Shown: positions 6,719 to 14,502 of the stretch, one piece after another
Numbering within the stretch: the first letter of the stretch is position 1
Layout of the letters: the number at the start of each line of letters is the position of its first letter
Origin: Pseudomonas chlororaphis
Lineage (GTDB): Bacteria > Pseudomonadota > Gammaproteobacteria > Pseudomonadales > Pseudomonadaceae
NCBI RefSeq assembly: GCF_000783395.1
Contig: NZ_JSFK01000030.1
Location: forward strand, 1-46,792
Length of the DNA: 46,792 nt
Direction of reading: 5' to 3'
Position numbers and translations under genes: made by a program
The notes under the pieces: model-generated
The model's input: only the letters and a program-made list of their open reading frames with translations
What the model was told of the DNA's origin: nothing
The model's database searches: none

Positions 6719-7900
6719 ATGTCTGCACCGCTGGCCTCACTGAAGATCCTCGATTTCTCGACCTTGTTGCCGGGGCCGTTCGCCTCGCTGTTGCTGGCGG
6801 ACATGGGCGCTGAAGTTCTGCGCATCGAGTCGCCGACGCGCCTGGATCTGCTGCGGGTGTTGCCTCCCCATGACGGTGGCACATCGGCCAGTCACGCCTA
6901 CCTCAATCGCAACAAGCGCAGCCTGGCGCTGGACCTCAAACAGCCCGAGGCGCTGGAGGTGGTCAAGCAACTGCTGGGCGATTACGACATCGTCCTCGAG
7001 CAGTTTCGCCCCGGTGTCATGGAGCGTTTGGGCCTGGGCTATGAAGCGCTGAAGGCGATCAATCCAAAGTTGATTTACGTGTCGATTACCGGTTACGGCC
7101 AGACCGGGCCGTACAAGGATCGCGCCGGGCACGACATCAACTATCTGGCGCTGGCCGGGCTTTCCAGTTACACCGGCCGCGCCGACAGCGGCCCGTTGCC
7201 GCTGGGCATGCAAGTGGCGGATGTCGCCGGTGGTTCGTTGCACGGGGTGATCGGCTTGTTGGCGGCGGTGATTGCCCGACAGCAAACGGGGCAGGGTACA
7301 CATCTGGACGTGAGCATGACTGACTGTGCGTTCAGCCTGAATGCCATGGCCGGGGCCGGGTATCTCGCATGCGGCGAAGAGCCTGAGTGGGAAGATCAGA
7401 TGCTCAACGGCGGCAGCTTCTACGATTATTACCGCTCTCGCGATGGCCGCTGGATGTCGGTGGGCAGTCTGGAACCGGGCTTTATGCAGCAACTGTGTAC
7501 GGCGTTGGGGCGGCCGGAGTTGGCCGCGCAAGGGCTGTCCCCAAAGCCTGAGCAGCAGCAGGCGTTGAAATACGCACTGACGGTCGAGTTTGAAAAACAT
7601 GACTTTGCTGAATTGTGTGAGTTGTTTGCCGGGATCGATGCGTGTGTCGAGCCGGTGTTGAGTCTGGGCGAGGCGGTGCGCCATCCGCAGTTGCAGGCTC
7701 GGGAGTTGGTGACGCAGGTGCCGCGCGGGGATGGCACGACGCAGGCGCAGATGGCCTGTCCGTTGAAGTTTTCCGAAGCGTTGCCGGCGCCTCGGCATGT
7801 GGGCGCGGCTTTGGGGCAGCATACGGATCAGGTGTTGGGGGAGTTGGGGTTGAGTCCTTCGAAAATTGAAGAGCTGCGCCGGGCCAAAGTCATTCTTTAG
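6719..7900 (+). CDS. CaiB/BaiF CoA-transferase family protein, alpha-methylacyl-CoA racemase type
   Basis: A 393-residue family III CoA-transferase fold protein. The sequence around GHDINYLALAG (His138), MQVADVAGG (Asp168) and VGSLEPGF (Glu252) matches the His, Asp and Glu catalytic positions of alpha-methylacyl-CoA racemase, which epimerises 2-methyl branched acyl-CoAs. That argues for a racemase-type enzyme rather than a formyl-CoA transferase. The N-terminal LLPGPFASLLLADMGAEV is the usual CoA-binding start of the family. The ATG at 6719 is preceded by AAGGAG at 6706-6711. It stands alone between the dctA terminator and a collapsed REP. The physiological substrate is unknown. Confidence 0.88.
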   Translation: MSAPLASLKILDFSTLLPGPFASLLLADMGAEVLRIESPTRLDLLRVLPPHDGGTSASHAYLNRNKRSLALDLKQPEALEVVKQLLGDYDIVLEQFRPGVMERLGLGYEALKAINPKLIYVSITGYGQTGPYKDRAGHDINYLALAGLSSYTGRADSGPLPLGMQVADVAGGSLHGVIGLLAAVIARQQTGQGTHLDVSMTDCAFSLNAMAGAGYLACGEEPEWEDQMLNGGSFYDYYRSRDGRWMSVGSLEPGFMQQLCTALGRPELAAQGLSPKPEQQQALKYALTVEFEKHDFAELCELFAGIDACVEPVLSLGEAVRHPQLQARELVTQVPRGDGTTQAQMACPLKFSEALPAPRHVGAALGQHTDQVLGELGLSPSKIEELRRAKVIL

Positions 7901-7908
7901 TGCCTGTT

Positions 7909-7944
7909 CTGGCCTCATCGCTGGCAAGCCAGCGATGGGGCCAG
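7909..7944. repeat. Collapsed REP doublet
   Basis: A single compact palindrome pairs CTGGCCTCATCGCTGGC with GCCAGCGATGGGGCCAG around two bases. It has the outer ends of the doublet at 3755-3860 but lacks the two inner CTCCCACAG segments and the spacer, as if the two arms had been joined by deletion. It lies between convergent genes and may work as a terminator. Confidence 0.8.
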
Positions 7945-7963
7945 TCAGGGCGACACAAACTGA

Positions 7964-8458
7964 CTATTCCACCCGCATCTCACCACTGAACACCAAGGTG
8001 TTGCGGCAGCGGCGACACAAATACCGCCGCCCCTGCCGCACCAGGCTATGGCGCTGCGCCGAAAACGGGAAATCACTGTCGGCACACGGACATTTGTAGA
8101 TATAGCGGGTCACGCTGCGGCGCTTGATTGCATAGGTATGGCAGCGATCAGGCGGCAGTTCGTAAACCCCGCGCATGATCAGTTGCCATTCCTCGCCGTG
8201 GGGCTGGATGCGCTCGCCAAACAACTGATGGGCGATCAGGTGCGCGACTTCGTGGGCTACAGTCTGCTTGAGGAAGTGTTCGGTGTTTTCCCGGTACAGC
8301 TGCGGATTGAAGCGCAGCAGATTCTCGTGCAGATGCGCGACACCGGCTTTTTGCCCGCGCAGCTTGAGACTGACGACAGGGCGTGGGAAAGAACGTTTGA
8401 AAAAGGATTCAGCGAGTTGGTAACAGTCTTCGACGCGGGTATTGAGTTGCTCGGGCAT
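7964..8458 (-). CDS. sprT: SprT-like zinc metalloprotease
   Basis: A 164-residue SprT family protein. The zinc protease motif HEVAHLIAH lies at 69-77, with the typical SprT context HFLKQTVAHEVAH. A C-terminal zinc ribbon is formed by Cys123, Cys125, Cys148 and Cys151 (CPC and CRRC). Length and layout match bacterial SprT. The eukaryotic relative SPRTN cleaves DNA-protein crosslinks; the bacterial role is poorly defined. A GGAG lies upstream of the ATG at 8458. It is probably a single-gene unit. Confidence 0.93.
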   Translation of the reverse strand: MPEQLNTRVEDCYQLAESFFKRSFPRPVVSLKLRGQKAGVAHLHENLLRFNPQLYRENTEHFLKQTVAHEVAHLIAHQLFGERIQPHGEEWQLIMRGVYELPPDRCHTYAIKRRSVTRYIYKCPCADSDFPFSAQRHSLVRQGRRYLCRRCRNTLVFSGEMRVE

Positions 8459-8548
8459 GCTTGATGGATCTCCAGAGGCGTCGAGTATGCCGCAACCCTT
8501 TGGACTTGCGAATCGCCTAGCTGCCGAATGGTCATCCTTGAAACGACA

Positions 8549-8570
8549 AGGCCGCCTTGCGGCGGCCTGT
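8549..8570 (-). terminator. Hairpin terminator after the Yip1-like gene
   Basis: GGCCGCC and GGCGGCC form a strong stem around TTGC. Reading on the minus strand, a moderately T-rich tail follows. It lies about 15 bases beyond the stop of the Yip1-like gene and before sprT on the same strand. Confidence 0.65.
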
Positions 8571-8585
8571 ATTCAGCCTGTCGAG

Positions 8586-9188
8586 TCAGTTGGTATAAAC
8601 GGGCCCTACGCCCAGTCCCCAGACAATCACGGTGAACGCCATGATCGCCACCAGCACCACCAGACCCACCGCCAGCACCGAGCTGGAAAACAGGAAGCCT
8701 TCATCCGACGGAATATTCATGAACGTCGGCAGCCCCACGTACAACAGATACACCGTGTAGCAGATGGCCGCCGTACCGACGATCATCCCCAGCCACATAT
8801 GCGGATACAGCGCCGCGAGACCGCCGACGAACAACGGTGTCGCGGTATAAGTGGCAAATGCGACACAACGGGCCAGACTCGGGTTGGCGTCATAGGTACG
8901 CGCCATCCAGTGCACGAAGGCACCCATGACCGCGACGCCGCCGAGCATGGCCAGGTACGACATGATCGTCATCCACAGTGCGCTTTCAAAGGTAAGCATC
9001 ACCGGTGCGCGGTTGCCGATCACCCAGCCAACCTGAGTAGTGCCGATAAACGCCGAGACAGCGGGGATCGCCGCCAGAATCAGCGTGTGGGTGAGGTACA
9101 TGTGGCTGATGCTTTCCTCTTGGTCGCCACGGATTTCCTTCCATTCCTGATCGGGGTGGGTAAAAAGTCCCACTACGTGATGGATCAT
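8586..9188 (-). CDS. Yip1-domain inner membrane protein
   Basis: A 200-residue protein with about five hydrophobic helices. The N-terminal VVGLFTHPDQEWKEIR is the characteristic opening of bacterial Yip1-domain (PF04893) proteins, which precede their membrane segments with a short cytoplasmic amphipathic stretch. The ATG at 9188 has AGAGGAG nine bases upstream and is preferred over an in-frame start at 9215. Function is not established for bacterial members. It is divergent from ttcA. Confidence 0.8.
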   Translation of the reverse strand: MIHHVVGLFTHPDQEWKEIRGDQEESISHMYLTHTLILAAIPAVSAFIGTTQVGWVIGNRAPVMLTFESALWMTIMSYLAMLGGVAVMGAFVHWMARTYDANPSLARCVAFATYTATPLFVGGLAALYPHMWLGMIVGTAAICYTVYLLYVGLPTFMNIPSDEGFLFSSSVLAVGLVVLVAIMAFTVIVWGLGVGPVYTN

Positions 9189-9477
9189 GCCAGTCACTCC
9201 TCTTGTTATTGCCATCGCCCCCCAGCGGAGCGCCTACGGGCCAAGGTGGCCGAGCAAATACAGGTCTTCAGATTGTGTGCGACCTTATGTCGCAGTATAG
9301 AAAGGTCTTACCCGCACAGGTATTAGGGGCTTAGAGCAAATCGCGCTGTAAACAGGGCGGGTAATCGCCTCGGGGTCTGTTAACGCGTCCTCGGCTGGCC
9401 GCGACAACCTGTGCCCACAACCCCGGGGTTTTTGCGTAAAATGCCGGCCTTTCGTCACACCTCACGGATTTCGCGTC

Positions 9478-10302
9478 ATGGGCACTCTTACGGTCAACCA
9501 GAACAAACTGCAAAAGCGCCTGCGCCGCCTGGCCGGCGAAGCGGTCGCCGATTTCAACATGATTGAAGATGGCGACAAGGTGATGGTCTGCCTGTCCGGG
9601 GGCAAAGACAGCTACACCATGCTCGACGTGCTCCTGCACCTGCAGAAGGTTGCCCCGATCAAGTTCGAGATCGTCGCAGTGAACATGGACCAGAAGCAGC
9701 CGGGCTTCCCTGAGCATGTGCTGCCGGCCTACCTGAAAGAGCTGGGCGTCGAGTACCACATCGTCGAGAAAGACACCTATTCGGTGGTCAAGGAACTGAT
9801 CCCGGAAGGCAAGACCACCTGCTCGCTGTGCTCGCGCCTGCGTCGCGGCACGCTGTACACCTTCGCCGATGAGATCGGTGCAACCAAAATGGCCCTCGGT
9901 CACCACCGTGACGACATCGTCGAGACTTTCTTCCTCAACATGTTCTTCAACGGCAGCCTCAAGGCGATGCCGCCGAAGCTGCGCGCCGATGACGGTCGCA
10001 ACGTGGTGATCCGCCCGCTGGCGTACTGCAACGAGAAAGACATTCAGGCTTACTCGGATTTGAAAGAATTCCCGATCATCCCGTGCAACCTCTGCGGTTC
10101 GCAGGAAAACCTGCAGCGTCAGGTGGTCAAGGAAATGCTTCTGGACTGGGAGCGCAAGACCCCCGGTCGAACTGAAAGCATTTTCCGCAGTCTGCAGAAC
10201 GTGATCCCGTCGCAACTGGCCGACCGCAACCTGTTCGACTTCACCAGTCTGAAGATCGACGAGACCGCAGCTTCGCGCTTCGTTAACGTCGTCAACCTGT
10301 AA
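9478..10302 (+). CDS. ttcA: tRNA 2-thiocytidine(32) synthetase TtcA
   Basis: A 274-residue PP-loop ATPase that thiolates C32 of certain tRNAs, using a [4Fe-4S] cluster. The ATP-binding SGGKDS motif is at 40-45. Two CxxC pairs follow, Cys115/Cys118 (CSLC) and Cys203/Cys206 (CNLC), three of which ligate the cluster in the family. Length and the MGTLTVNQNKLQKRLRR start match the Pseudomonas orthologue as I recall it. The Shine-Dalgarno is weak. In the 260 bp upstream I see a TAAAAT hexamer (9437-9442) but no convincing -35 or ANR box. Confidence 0.96.
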   Translation: MGTLTVNQNKLQKRLRRLAGEAVADFNMIEDGDKVMVCLSGGKDSYTMLDVLLHLQKVAPIKFEIVAVNMDQKQPGFPEHVLPAYLKELGVEYHIVEKDTYSVVKELIPEGKTTCSLCSRLRRGTLYTFADEIGATKMALGHHRDDIVETFFLNMFFNGSLKAMPPKLRADDGRNVVIRPLAYCNEKDIQAYSDLKEFPIIPCNLCGSQENLQRQVVKEMLLDWERKTPGRTESIFRSLQNVIPSQLADRNLFDFTSLKIDETAASRFVNVVNL

Positions 10303-10311
10303 ACACCTTCA

Positions 10312-10405
10312 AATGTGGGAGCGAGCCTGCTCGCGAAAGCGGTGTGTCATTCAACTGATTGGTTGACTGAGACTCCCTCTTCGCGAGCAGGCTCGCTCCC
10401 ACATT
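10312..10405. repeat. REP doublet between ttcA and the Tag-like gene
   Basis: Arms of TGTGGGAGCGAGCCTGCTCG type (10312-10337) and their inverted copy (10380-10405) are perfectly complementary over 26 bases, with GTGGGAG at the outer ends. It is the same family and topology as the doublet between oprH and phoP. Confidence 0.92.
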
Positions 10406-10436
10406 GGTTTCTTCGCTTCATTCAATAGGAGAGGGC

Positions 10437-11111
10437 ATGCGCGATTACAAGTGGCTGCACGAATACTGTCTGAACCGCTTCGGTTCGGCGGCTGAACTGG
10501 AAGCCCATCTGCCCGTTCCCAAGACCCCGGCACAACTGCGCAAGATCAGCGACGACCGCTACCTCTCGACCATGGCCCTGCGTGTATTCAGGGCAGGCCT
10601 CAAACACAGTCTGGTCGACGCCAAGTGGCCGGCCTTCGAAGAAGTGTTCTTCAAGTTCGACCCGGAAAAAGTCGTGCTGATGAGCGCCGAACACCTTGAG
10701 CGCCTGATGCAGGATGCGCGAATCATCCGTCACCTCGGCAAGCTCAAGAGCGTGCCGCGCAATGCACAGTTCATTCTCGATGTGGAGAAGGACAAGGGCA
10801 GTTTCGGTGCGCTGATTGCCGACTGGCCGGTGACCGATATCGTCGGTTTGTGGACGTACCTGAAAAAGCACGGCCATCAACTGGGCGGGCTGTCGGCGCC
10901 ACGGTTTTTGCGCATGGTTGGCAAGGACACGTTTGTGCCGAGCTACGACGTGGTCGCGGCGCTGAATGCGCAGAAGATCGTCGACAAGGTGCCGACCAGT
11001 TTGCGTGACCTGGCAATCGTGCAGGATGCGTTCAACCAGTGGCATGAACAGAGCGGCGGCCGGGCAATGAGCCAGATTTCGATGATGCTCGCGTATACAG
11101 TGAATCATTGA
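10437..11111 (+). CDS. DNA-3-methyladenine glycosylase I-like protein
   Basis: A 224-residue protein related to Tag (3-methyladenine DNA glycosylase I). The central block FDPEKVVLMSAEHLERLMQDARIIRHLGK aligns with the same region of E. coli TagA. The region matching the TagA recognition segment reads RAGLKHSLVDAKW, so the usual Glu is not obvious. The N-terminal Cys and later Cys/His residues that bind zinc in TagA are absent. It could be a divergent glycosylase or a related helix-hairpin-helix protein. AGGAG precedes the ATG at 10437. The preceding REP doublet ends 32 bp before the start, so the gene may be cotranscribed with ttcA or have a promoter inside the repeat boundary. Confidence 0.75.
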   Translation: MRDYKWLHEYCLNRFGSAAELEAHLPVPKTPAQLRKISDDRYLSTMALRVFRAGLKHSLVDAKWPAFEEVFFKFDPEKVVLMSAEHLERLMQDARIIRHLGKLKSVPRNAQFILDVEKDKGSFGALIADWPVTDIVGLWTYLKKHGHQLGGLSAPRFLRMVGKDTFVPSYDVVAALNAQKIVDKVPTSLRDLAIVQDAFNQWHEQSGGRAMSQISMMLAYTVNH

Positions 11112-11121
11112 TACCGAGTTG

Positions 11122-11220
11122 CCCCAATCGCTGGCAAGCCAGCTCCCACAGGTTTTTGTATTGATCACAATATTGTGTTTCAACACAGACCCTGTGGGAG
11201 CTAGCCTGCTAGCGATGGCG
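11122..11220. repeat. REP doublet, right arm diverged
   Basis: The left arm (11122-11151) is the GCTGGCAAGCCAGCTCCCACAG type. The right arm (11192-11220) reads CTGTGGGAGCTAGCCTGCTA, with matched changes that keep its own internal palindrome (GCTAGC-CT-GCTAGC). CCCACAG faces inward. It lies between convergent genes. Confidence 0.87.
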
Positions 11221-11225
11221 ATCGG

Positions 11226-11651
11226 TCAGGCGACGGAGATCTCGCCCTCGCCAGCCAGCTTGCGATTCAACTGATACCGCCACCGCACATACAGCAGCGC
11301 CGAGCAGAACACCGCCAGGCTCGCGATCATCTCCAGCACGCCAAACCACTGTCGGCTCGGGTCATACGCCGCCAGTGCGCCTTTGATGAAATACAGATTC
11401 ACCACAAAACACATCCACGAATGCCCACGGGCGCTGCCCATGATCATCGCCGGTGCGAGAACGATCCACGGGATCAACTCGACCAGCAGAATCACCCACG
11501 GCCGTGCGCCGTGCAGGTCGGCGAACAGCAGATAGTAAGCAGCGAGCAGCCCGGCGAGGGCGAAAAAGCTCAGCAGGCTGACAACCCGCATCGCTTTCAC
11601 GCGCGGCTCAAGCCACTCGACCGAGGGCAGGACTTTCGGCTTTTTCGCCAC
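11226..11651 (-). CDS. DUF2069 family membrane protein
   Basis: A 141-residue protein with four hydrophobic helices (about 22-42, 50-70, 79-95 and 103-122) and a basic N-terminus (AKKPKVLPSVEWLEPRVKAMR). It fits the DUF2069 family, small inner-membrane proteins commonly found after wrbA in gammaproteobacteria. The start is GTG at 11651, five bases after GGAGG-CC and three bases past the wrbA stop; an in-frame ATG at 11708 would sit inside wrbA and lacks a good ribosome site. It is the last gene of arsC-wrbA-DUF2069. Function is unknown. Confidence 0.85.
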   Translation of the reverse strand: MAKKPKVLPSVEWLEPRVKAMRVVSLLSFFALAGLLAAYYLLFADLHGARPWVILLVELIPWIVLAPAMIMGSARGHSWMCFVVNLYFIKGALAAYDPSRQWFGVLEMIASLAVFCSALLYVRWRYQLNRKLAGEGEISVA

Positions 11652-11653
11652 TG

Positions 11654-12250
11654 TCAGGCCTCCAGTTTCTGCGCAGTCTTGGCCAAGCGCAGACCCAGCG
11701 CGCGGCACAGCGCCACTTCATGCTGATCGAGGCCTTTTTTGCCGTCAGCCCCAGCGTGATGACTGGCACCGTAAGGCGTACCGCCACCCTGGGTTTCCAG
11801 CAACGCCGACTCGCTGTACGGCAGACCGGTGATGAGCATGCCGTGGTGCAACAGCGGCAGCATCATCGACAGCAGCGTGGTTTCCTGACCGCCGTGCAGG
11901 CTGGCGGTGGAGGTGAATACACCCGCCGGTTTGCCGACCAGGGCGCCGGTCAGCCATAGGTTGCTGGTGCCGTCGAGGAAGTATTTGAGCGGTGCGGCCA
12001 TGTTGCCGAAACGCGTCGGGCTGCCAAGGGCCAGGCCGGCGCAATTCTTCAGGTCATCGAGCGTGGCATACAACGCGCCTTGGTCCGGGATGTCCGGCGA
12101 TACCGCTTCGCACTCGGTGGAAATGGCTGGCACCGTACGCAAGCGTGCTTCGAGACCCGCCTGTTCGACACCACGGGCAATCTGCCGGGCCATTTCGTTG
12201 GTCGAGCCGTTGCGGCTGTAATACAGCACCAGAATGTACGGCGCGCTCAC
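11654..12250 (-). CDS. wrbA: WrbA-type NAD(P)H:quinone oxidoreductase
   Basis: A 198-residue flavodoxin-fold protein. The FMN phosphate loop is at the N-terminus (LYYSRNGSTNEMARQIA). SPTRFGNMAAPLKYFLDGT and TSTASLHGGQETTLLSMM are characteristic WrbA motifs, followed by PYGASH. WrbA reduces quinones with two electrons and protects against redox cycling. The start is GTG, overlapping the arsC stop as GTGA, with GGAG eight bases upstream, so it is translationally coupled to arsC. Confidence 0.93.
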   Translation of the reverse strand: MSAPYILVLYYSRNGSTNEMARQIARGVEQAGLEARLRTVPAISTECEAVSPDIPDQGALYATLDDLKNCAGLALGSPTRFGNMAAPLKYFLDGTSNLWLTGALVGKPAGVFTSTASLHGGQETTLLSMMLPLLHHGMLITGLPYSESALLETQGGGTPYGASHHAGADGKKGLDQHEVALCRALGLRLAKTAQKLEA

Positions 12251-12600
12251 GGCAGCAACTCCAGGATATTTTCCGGCGGACGACCGATGACGGCTTTGTC
12301 GCCGACTTCAAGAATCGGCCGTTCCATCAGTTTTGGATGCTGGGCGATGGCGTCGATCAATTGCGCTTCGCTGAGGCTTTCGTCCGCCAGCTGAAGCATC
12401 TTGTATTCATCTTCCCCGGTGCGCAGCAACTGACGTGCGCCGATCCCGAGTTTGCCGAGCAGGGCCTTGATTTGCGCTGCGTTCAGCGGGGTTTCGAGGT
12501 AACGCACGACGTTCGGGGTCAGGCCGCGGGCTTCAAGAAGCTCCAGTGCGCTGCGGGATTTCGAGCAGCGTGGATTGTGATAAAGCGTCAGATCGGTCAT
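12247..12600 (-). CDS. arsC: Arsenate reductase (glutaredoxin type)
   Basis: A 117-residue ArsC/Spx-family protein. The reactive cysteine lies in NPRCSKS (Cys12), and LIDAIAQHPKLMERPI supplies the conserved region before the C-terminal Arg (VIGRPPE) that binds arsenate. Length agrees with this short chromosomal ArsC class. The lack of ArsB or ArsR next to it suggests a general housekeeping copy rather than a dedicated arsenic operon. It heads arsC-wrbA-DUF2069 and is divergent from the TlpA-like gene, sharing a 113-bp intergenic region. Confidence 0.9.
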   Translation of the reverse strand: MTDLTLYHNPRCSKSRSALELLEARGLTPNVVRYLETPLNAAQIKALLGKLGIGARQLLRTGEDEYKMLQLADESLSEAQLIDAIAQHPKLMERPILEVGDKAVIGRPPENILELLP

Positions 12601-12713
12601 GTCGGGTCGCTTCTGGCGTAAAGTGGCGGCTATTCTAACTGTGCAGCGCGCAATCCAGAACCTTCGGAGGCAATGGGTCGCAGGCGCCTTCAAATTTTCA
12701 CAAGGAACACGAC

Positions 12714-13181
12714 ATGACACGGCGATTGGCAGCGGCATTGACGATAATCGGGGCGTTGATGCTGGGGGGCTGCGGCAACGATTACGGTATCGACCAGAAC
12801 GGTCAGAAAGTGGCGTCGGAGCGTTTGGACAAACAATGGGTGGTGCTGAACTACTGGGCCGAATGGTGTGGTCCGTGCCGCACCGAGATCCCGGAGCTCA
12901 ACCATTTGGCTGATGAACTCAAGGGCAAGAACGTCGGCGTCTTCGGGGTCAACTTCGACAACGTGCAGGGGGTGGAGCTGAAAGACGCCAGCGAGAAGCT
13001 GGGCATCAAGTTCACCGTGCTGGCGCAGGATCCGGCGGAGTTGTTCGAGTTGCCGCGCAGTGAAGCGCTGCCGGTGACGTACATCATCGACAACAAGGGC
13101 AAGGTGCGTGAGCAGTTGATGGGCGAGCAGACGGCGGCGGGGGTGATGGCGAAGCTTGAGGCGTTGCAGGCGACCCAGTGA
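12714..13181 (+). CDS. TlpA-like thiol:disulfide lipoprotein
   Basis: A 155-residue thioredoxin-fold protein with a lipoprotein signal peptide. The lipobox LGGC puts the acylated cysteine at residue 20. The redox motif WCGPC is at 51-55 (Cys52, Cys55), and the cis-Pro segment reads EALPVTYII. It should act on the periplasmic side of a membrane as a reductant, as TlpA/ResA proteins do in cytochrome maturation or protein repair. Its partner is not evident. AAGGAA precedes the ATG. A repeat element lies immediately downstream. Confidence 0.9.
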   Translation: MTRRLAAALTIIGALMLGGCGNDYGIDQNGQKVASERLDKQWVVLNYWAEWCGPCRTEIPELNHLADELKGKNVGVFGVNFDNVQGVELKDASEKLGIKFTVLAQDPAELFELPRSEALPVTYIIDNKGKVREQLMGEQTAAGVMAKLEALQATQ

Positions 13182-13199
13182 GTTGCCGCTAAGAGCAGA

Positions 13200-13512
13200 C
13201 CCTCACCCCAGCCCTCTCCCAGGGGGAGAGGGGGCCGACCGAGGTGTCTGGCGAGGTACATCGACCTGAGAGATCGAGTCGAATGAGGGTTCGCTAAAGC
13301 AGATCGAGTCGATGGCGGACTCGCTAAAGCAAGATCGAGTCGATGGCGGACTCGATAAAGCAAGATCGAGTCGATTGTCGATTTACTAAAGCAGGATCCA
13401 GCCGATTACGGATTCGATGAAGACCCTTCAGGTCGGCGTACCTCTCCAATATCCCCCAATCAGTCCCCTCTCCCTCTGGGAGAGGGCTAGGCGGGCGGCG
13501 TTCCGATGAGGG
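13200..13512. repeat. Composite repeat element with terminal inverted repeats and 31-bp tandem units
   Basis: The left end has CCCTCTCCC-AGG-GGGAGAGGG (13212-13232) and the right end CCCTCTCCC-TCT-GGGAGAGGG (13466-13486). With their flanks they form inverted ends, and the whole is bounded by CCCTC and GAGGG. Between them, four or five direct copies of a 30-31 bp unit beginning AGATCGAGTCGATGGCGGAC (13271-13393, with a degenerate copy to about 13424) run without spacers. It fills the 350-bp gap between the TlpA-like gene and the META lipoprotein gene. I see no coding sequence in it. It resembles a small non-autonomous mobile or REP-like element. Confidence 0.75.
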
Positions 13513-13530
13513 CTTTGGCGATCCTGAGGC

Positions 13531-13935
13531 TTAACCCTCTTCCAGCCACCAACGCAACGGCTTGCCTTCAGCCGGCCAGAAGCGCATCTGCTCGATCGGC
13601 GAGATGTCCCAGCGCTGGACATGCTCCAGCGCCTGCAGGAAGCGTTGTTCCTGCTCCATCAACGCCGGTGCACAGAGTTTGCGGGTCTTGCCGATCTTGC
13701 CGAAGGTCAGCTTGTCGCCGTCCAGCGTATACGGCGCGAACCAATGGTTGCAGCCACCGTTGCCGTAGGCGCGGCCATCATCGCCAAGGGTCACGGTCAG
13801 ATGGCTGTAATCCATCAATGGCCGCTCGCCGATCCACTCCAGAATGTAGCTGCGGTTCTGTTGCAGTTGCACAGGTTCGGCGGCGCAACCCGCCAGACCC
13901 ACACCGACCATAGCGGTCAGGGCAAAGCGTTTCAT
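13531..13935 (-). CDS. META domain lipoprotein (HslJ-like)
   Basis: A 134-residue lipoprotein with lipobox LAGC (Cys17). The mature part reads as a META/HslJ domain (ILEWIGERPLMDYSHLTVTLGDDGRAYGNGGCNHWFAPYTL), with the typical GxAxGxxGCNxWxxxY pattern and a second Cys in KLCAPALMEQEQRFLQAL. HslJ-like proteins are linked to envelope stress and novobiocin resistance in E. coli; the molecular role is unclear. The ATG at 13935 overlaps the upstream stop as TGATG, so the two genes are coupled. Confidence 0.88.
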   Translation of the reverse strand: MKRFALTAMVGVGLAGCAAEPVQLQQNRSYILEWIGERPLMDYSHLTVTLGDDGRAYGNGGCNHWFAPYTLDGDKLTFGKIGKTRKLCAPALMEQEQRFLQALEHVQRWDISPIEQMRFWPAEGKPLRWWLEEG

Positions 13936-14369
13936 CACGCAGGCTCCTGGCATTTCGGGCACAGATGCTTGTCGCCAACGGCTTTCCAGCCCAGCTCGGC
14001 GATGCGTGCGGTGGCCGCTGGTTTTTCGGCAGTTTTGCCCAGCTTGGCATCCACGGCGAATTCAAAGCTCAGCTCTTTGGCGCAGCTGTCGCAGTTGACC
14101 TGCCAGGTGTGAATCGCCAGTTCGCCGAACACTGGGCCCGTGGTCATCGCGGTCCATTGGCCAGGCGGGTTGATCAGGTGGCGGACGGTTTCAACGGTCA
14201 GGCGCATGGACAAGTCCTTGCTGCCTTTGAGGGTGACCAACAGGGCGTCACCGATGCGAATCGAGCCACCGTTGCCAGTGACCTGATAACGGCCCGGAAC
14301 GAGGGCGCGGCATTCGGTGAGGGTGTGTTGCGGGTTCATCAGGGTGTAGCGGAAATCGTGTTCGACCAT
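13935..14369 (-). CDS. Conserved hypothetical protein with two CxxC motifs
   Basis: A 144-residue protein that I do not assign to a named family. Cys93/Cys96 (NCDSC) and Cys137/Cys140 (CPKC) could form one zinc site. The N-terminal half is beta-rich (YQVTGNGGSIRIGDALLVTLKG). There is no signal peptide or membrane segment, so it should be cytoplasmic. The ATG at 14369 is preceded by GGAGGACCC; longer readings lack a ribosome site. It forms a two-gene operon with the META lipoprotein. Fold and partner are unknown. Confidence 0.7.
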   Translation of the reverse strand: MVEHDFRYTLMNPQHTLTECRALVPGRYQVTGNGGSIRIGDALLVTLKGSKDLSMRLTVETVRHLINPPGQWTAMTTGPVFGELAIHTWQVNCDSCAKELSFEFAVDAKLGKTAEKPAATARIAELGWKAVGDKHLCPKCQEPA

Positions 14370-14502
14370 GGGTCCTCCAAATATGCGCGACATGCTAGCA
14401 CGGGCTTGATTGCAGAATGATGCGCGCGTGTGACCTTCGATCAGGTTCAATTGAGGCGGCGCTCATGGCAAACTGCCGGCCTCGACTCTGAAGGAACGGA
14501 AC

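Noticed and set aside
5050..6882. A 610-codon open frame antisense to dctA
   Set aside because: It mirrors the codon bias of dctA, is rich in His, Gln and Asp as antisense GC-rich frames are, crosses the sigma-54 promoter, and has no recognisable domain.
9216..9477. ANR/FNR box before ttcA
   Set aside because: I found no TTGAT-N4-ATCAA match in this interval, only a TAAAAT hexamer without a suitable -35.
12247..12600. Arsenic resistance island
   Set aside because: Only an ArsC-type reductase is present, coupled to wrbA, with no arsB, arsR or acr3, so a housekeeping role is more likely.
13271..13424. CRISPR array
   Set aside because: The 31-bp repeats are contiguous with no unique spacers, and there is no cas gene in the window.
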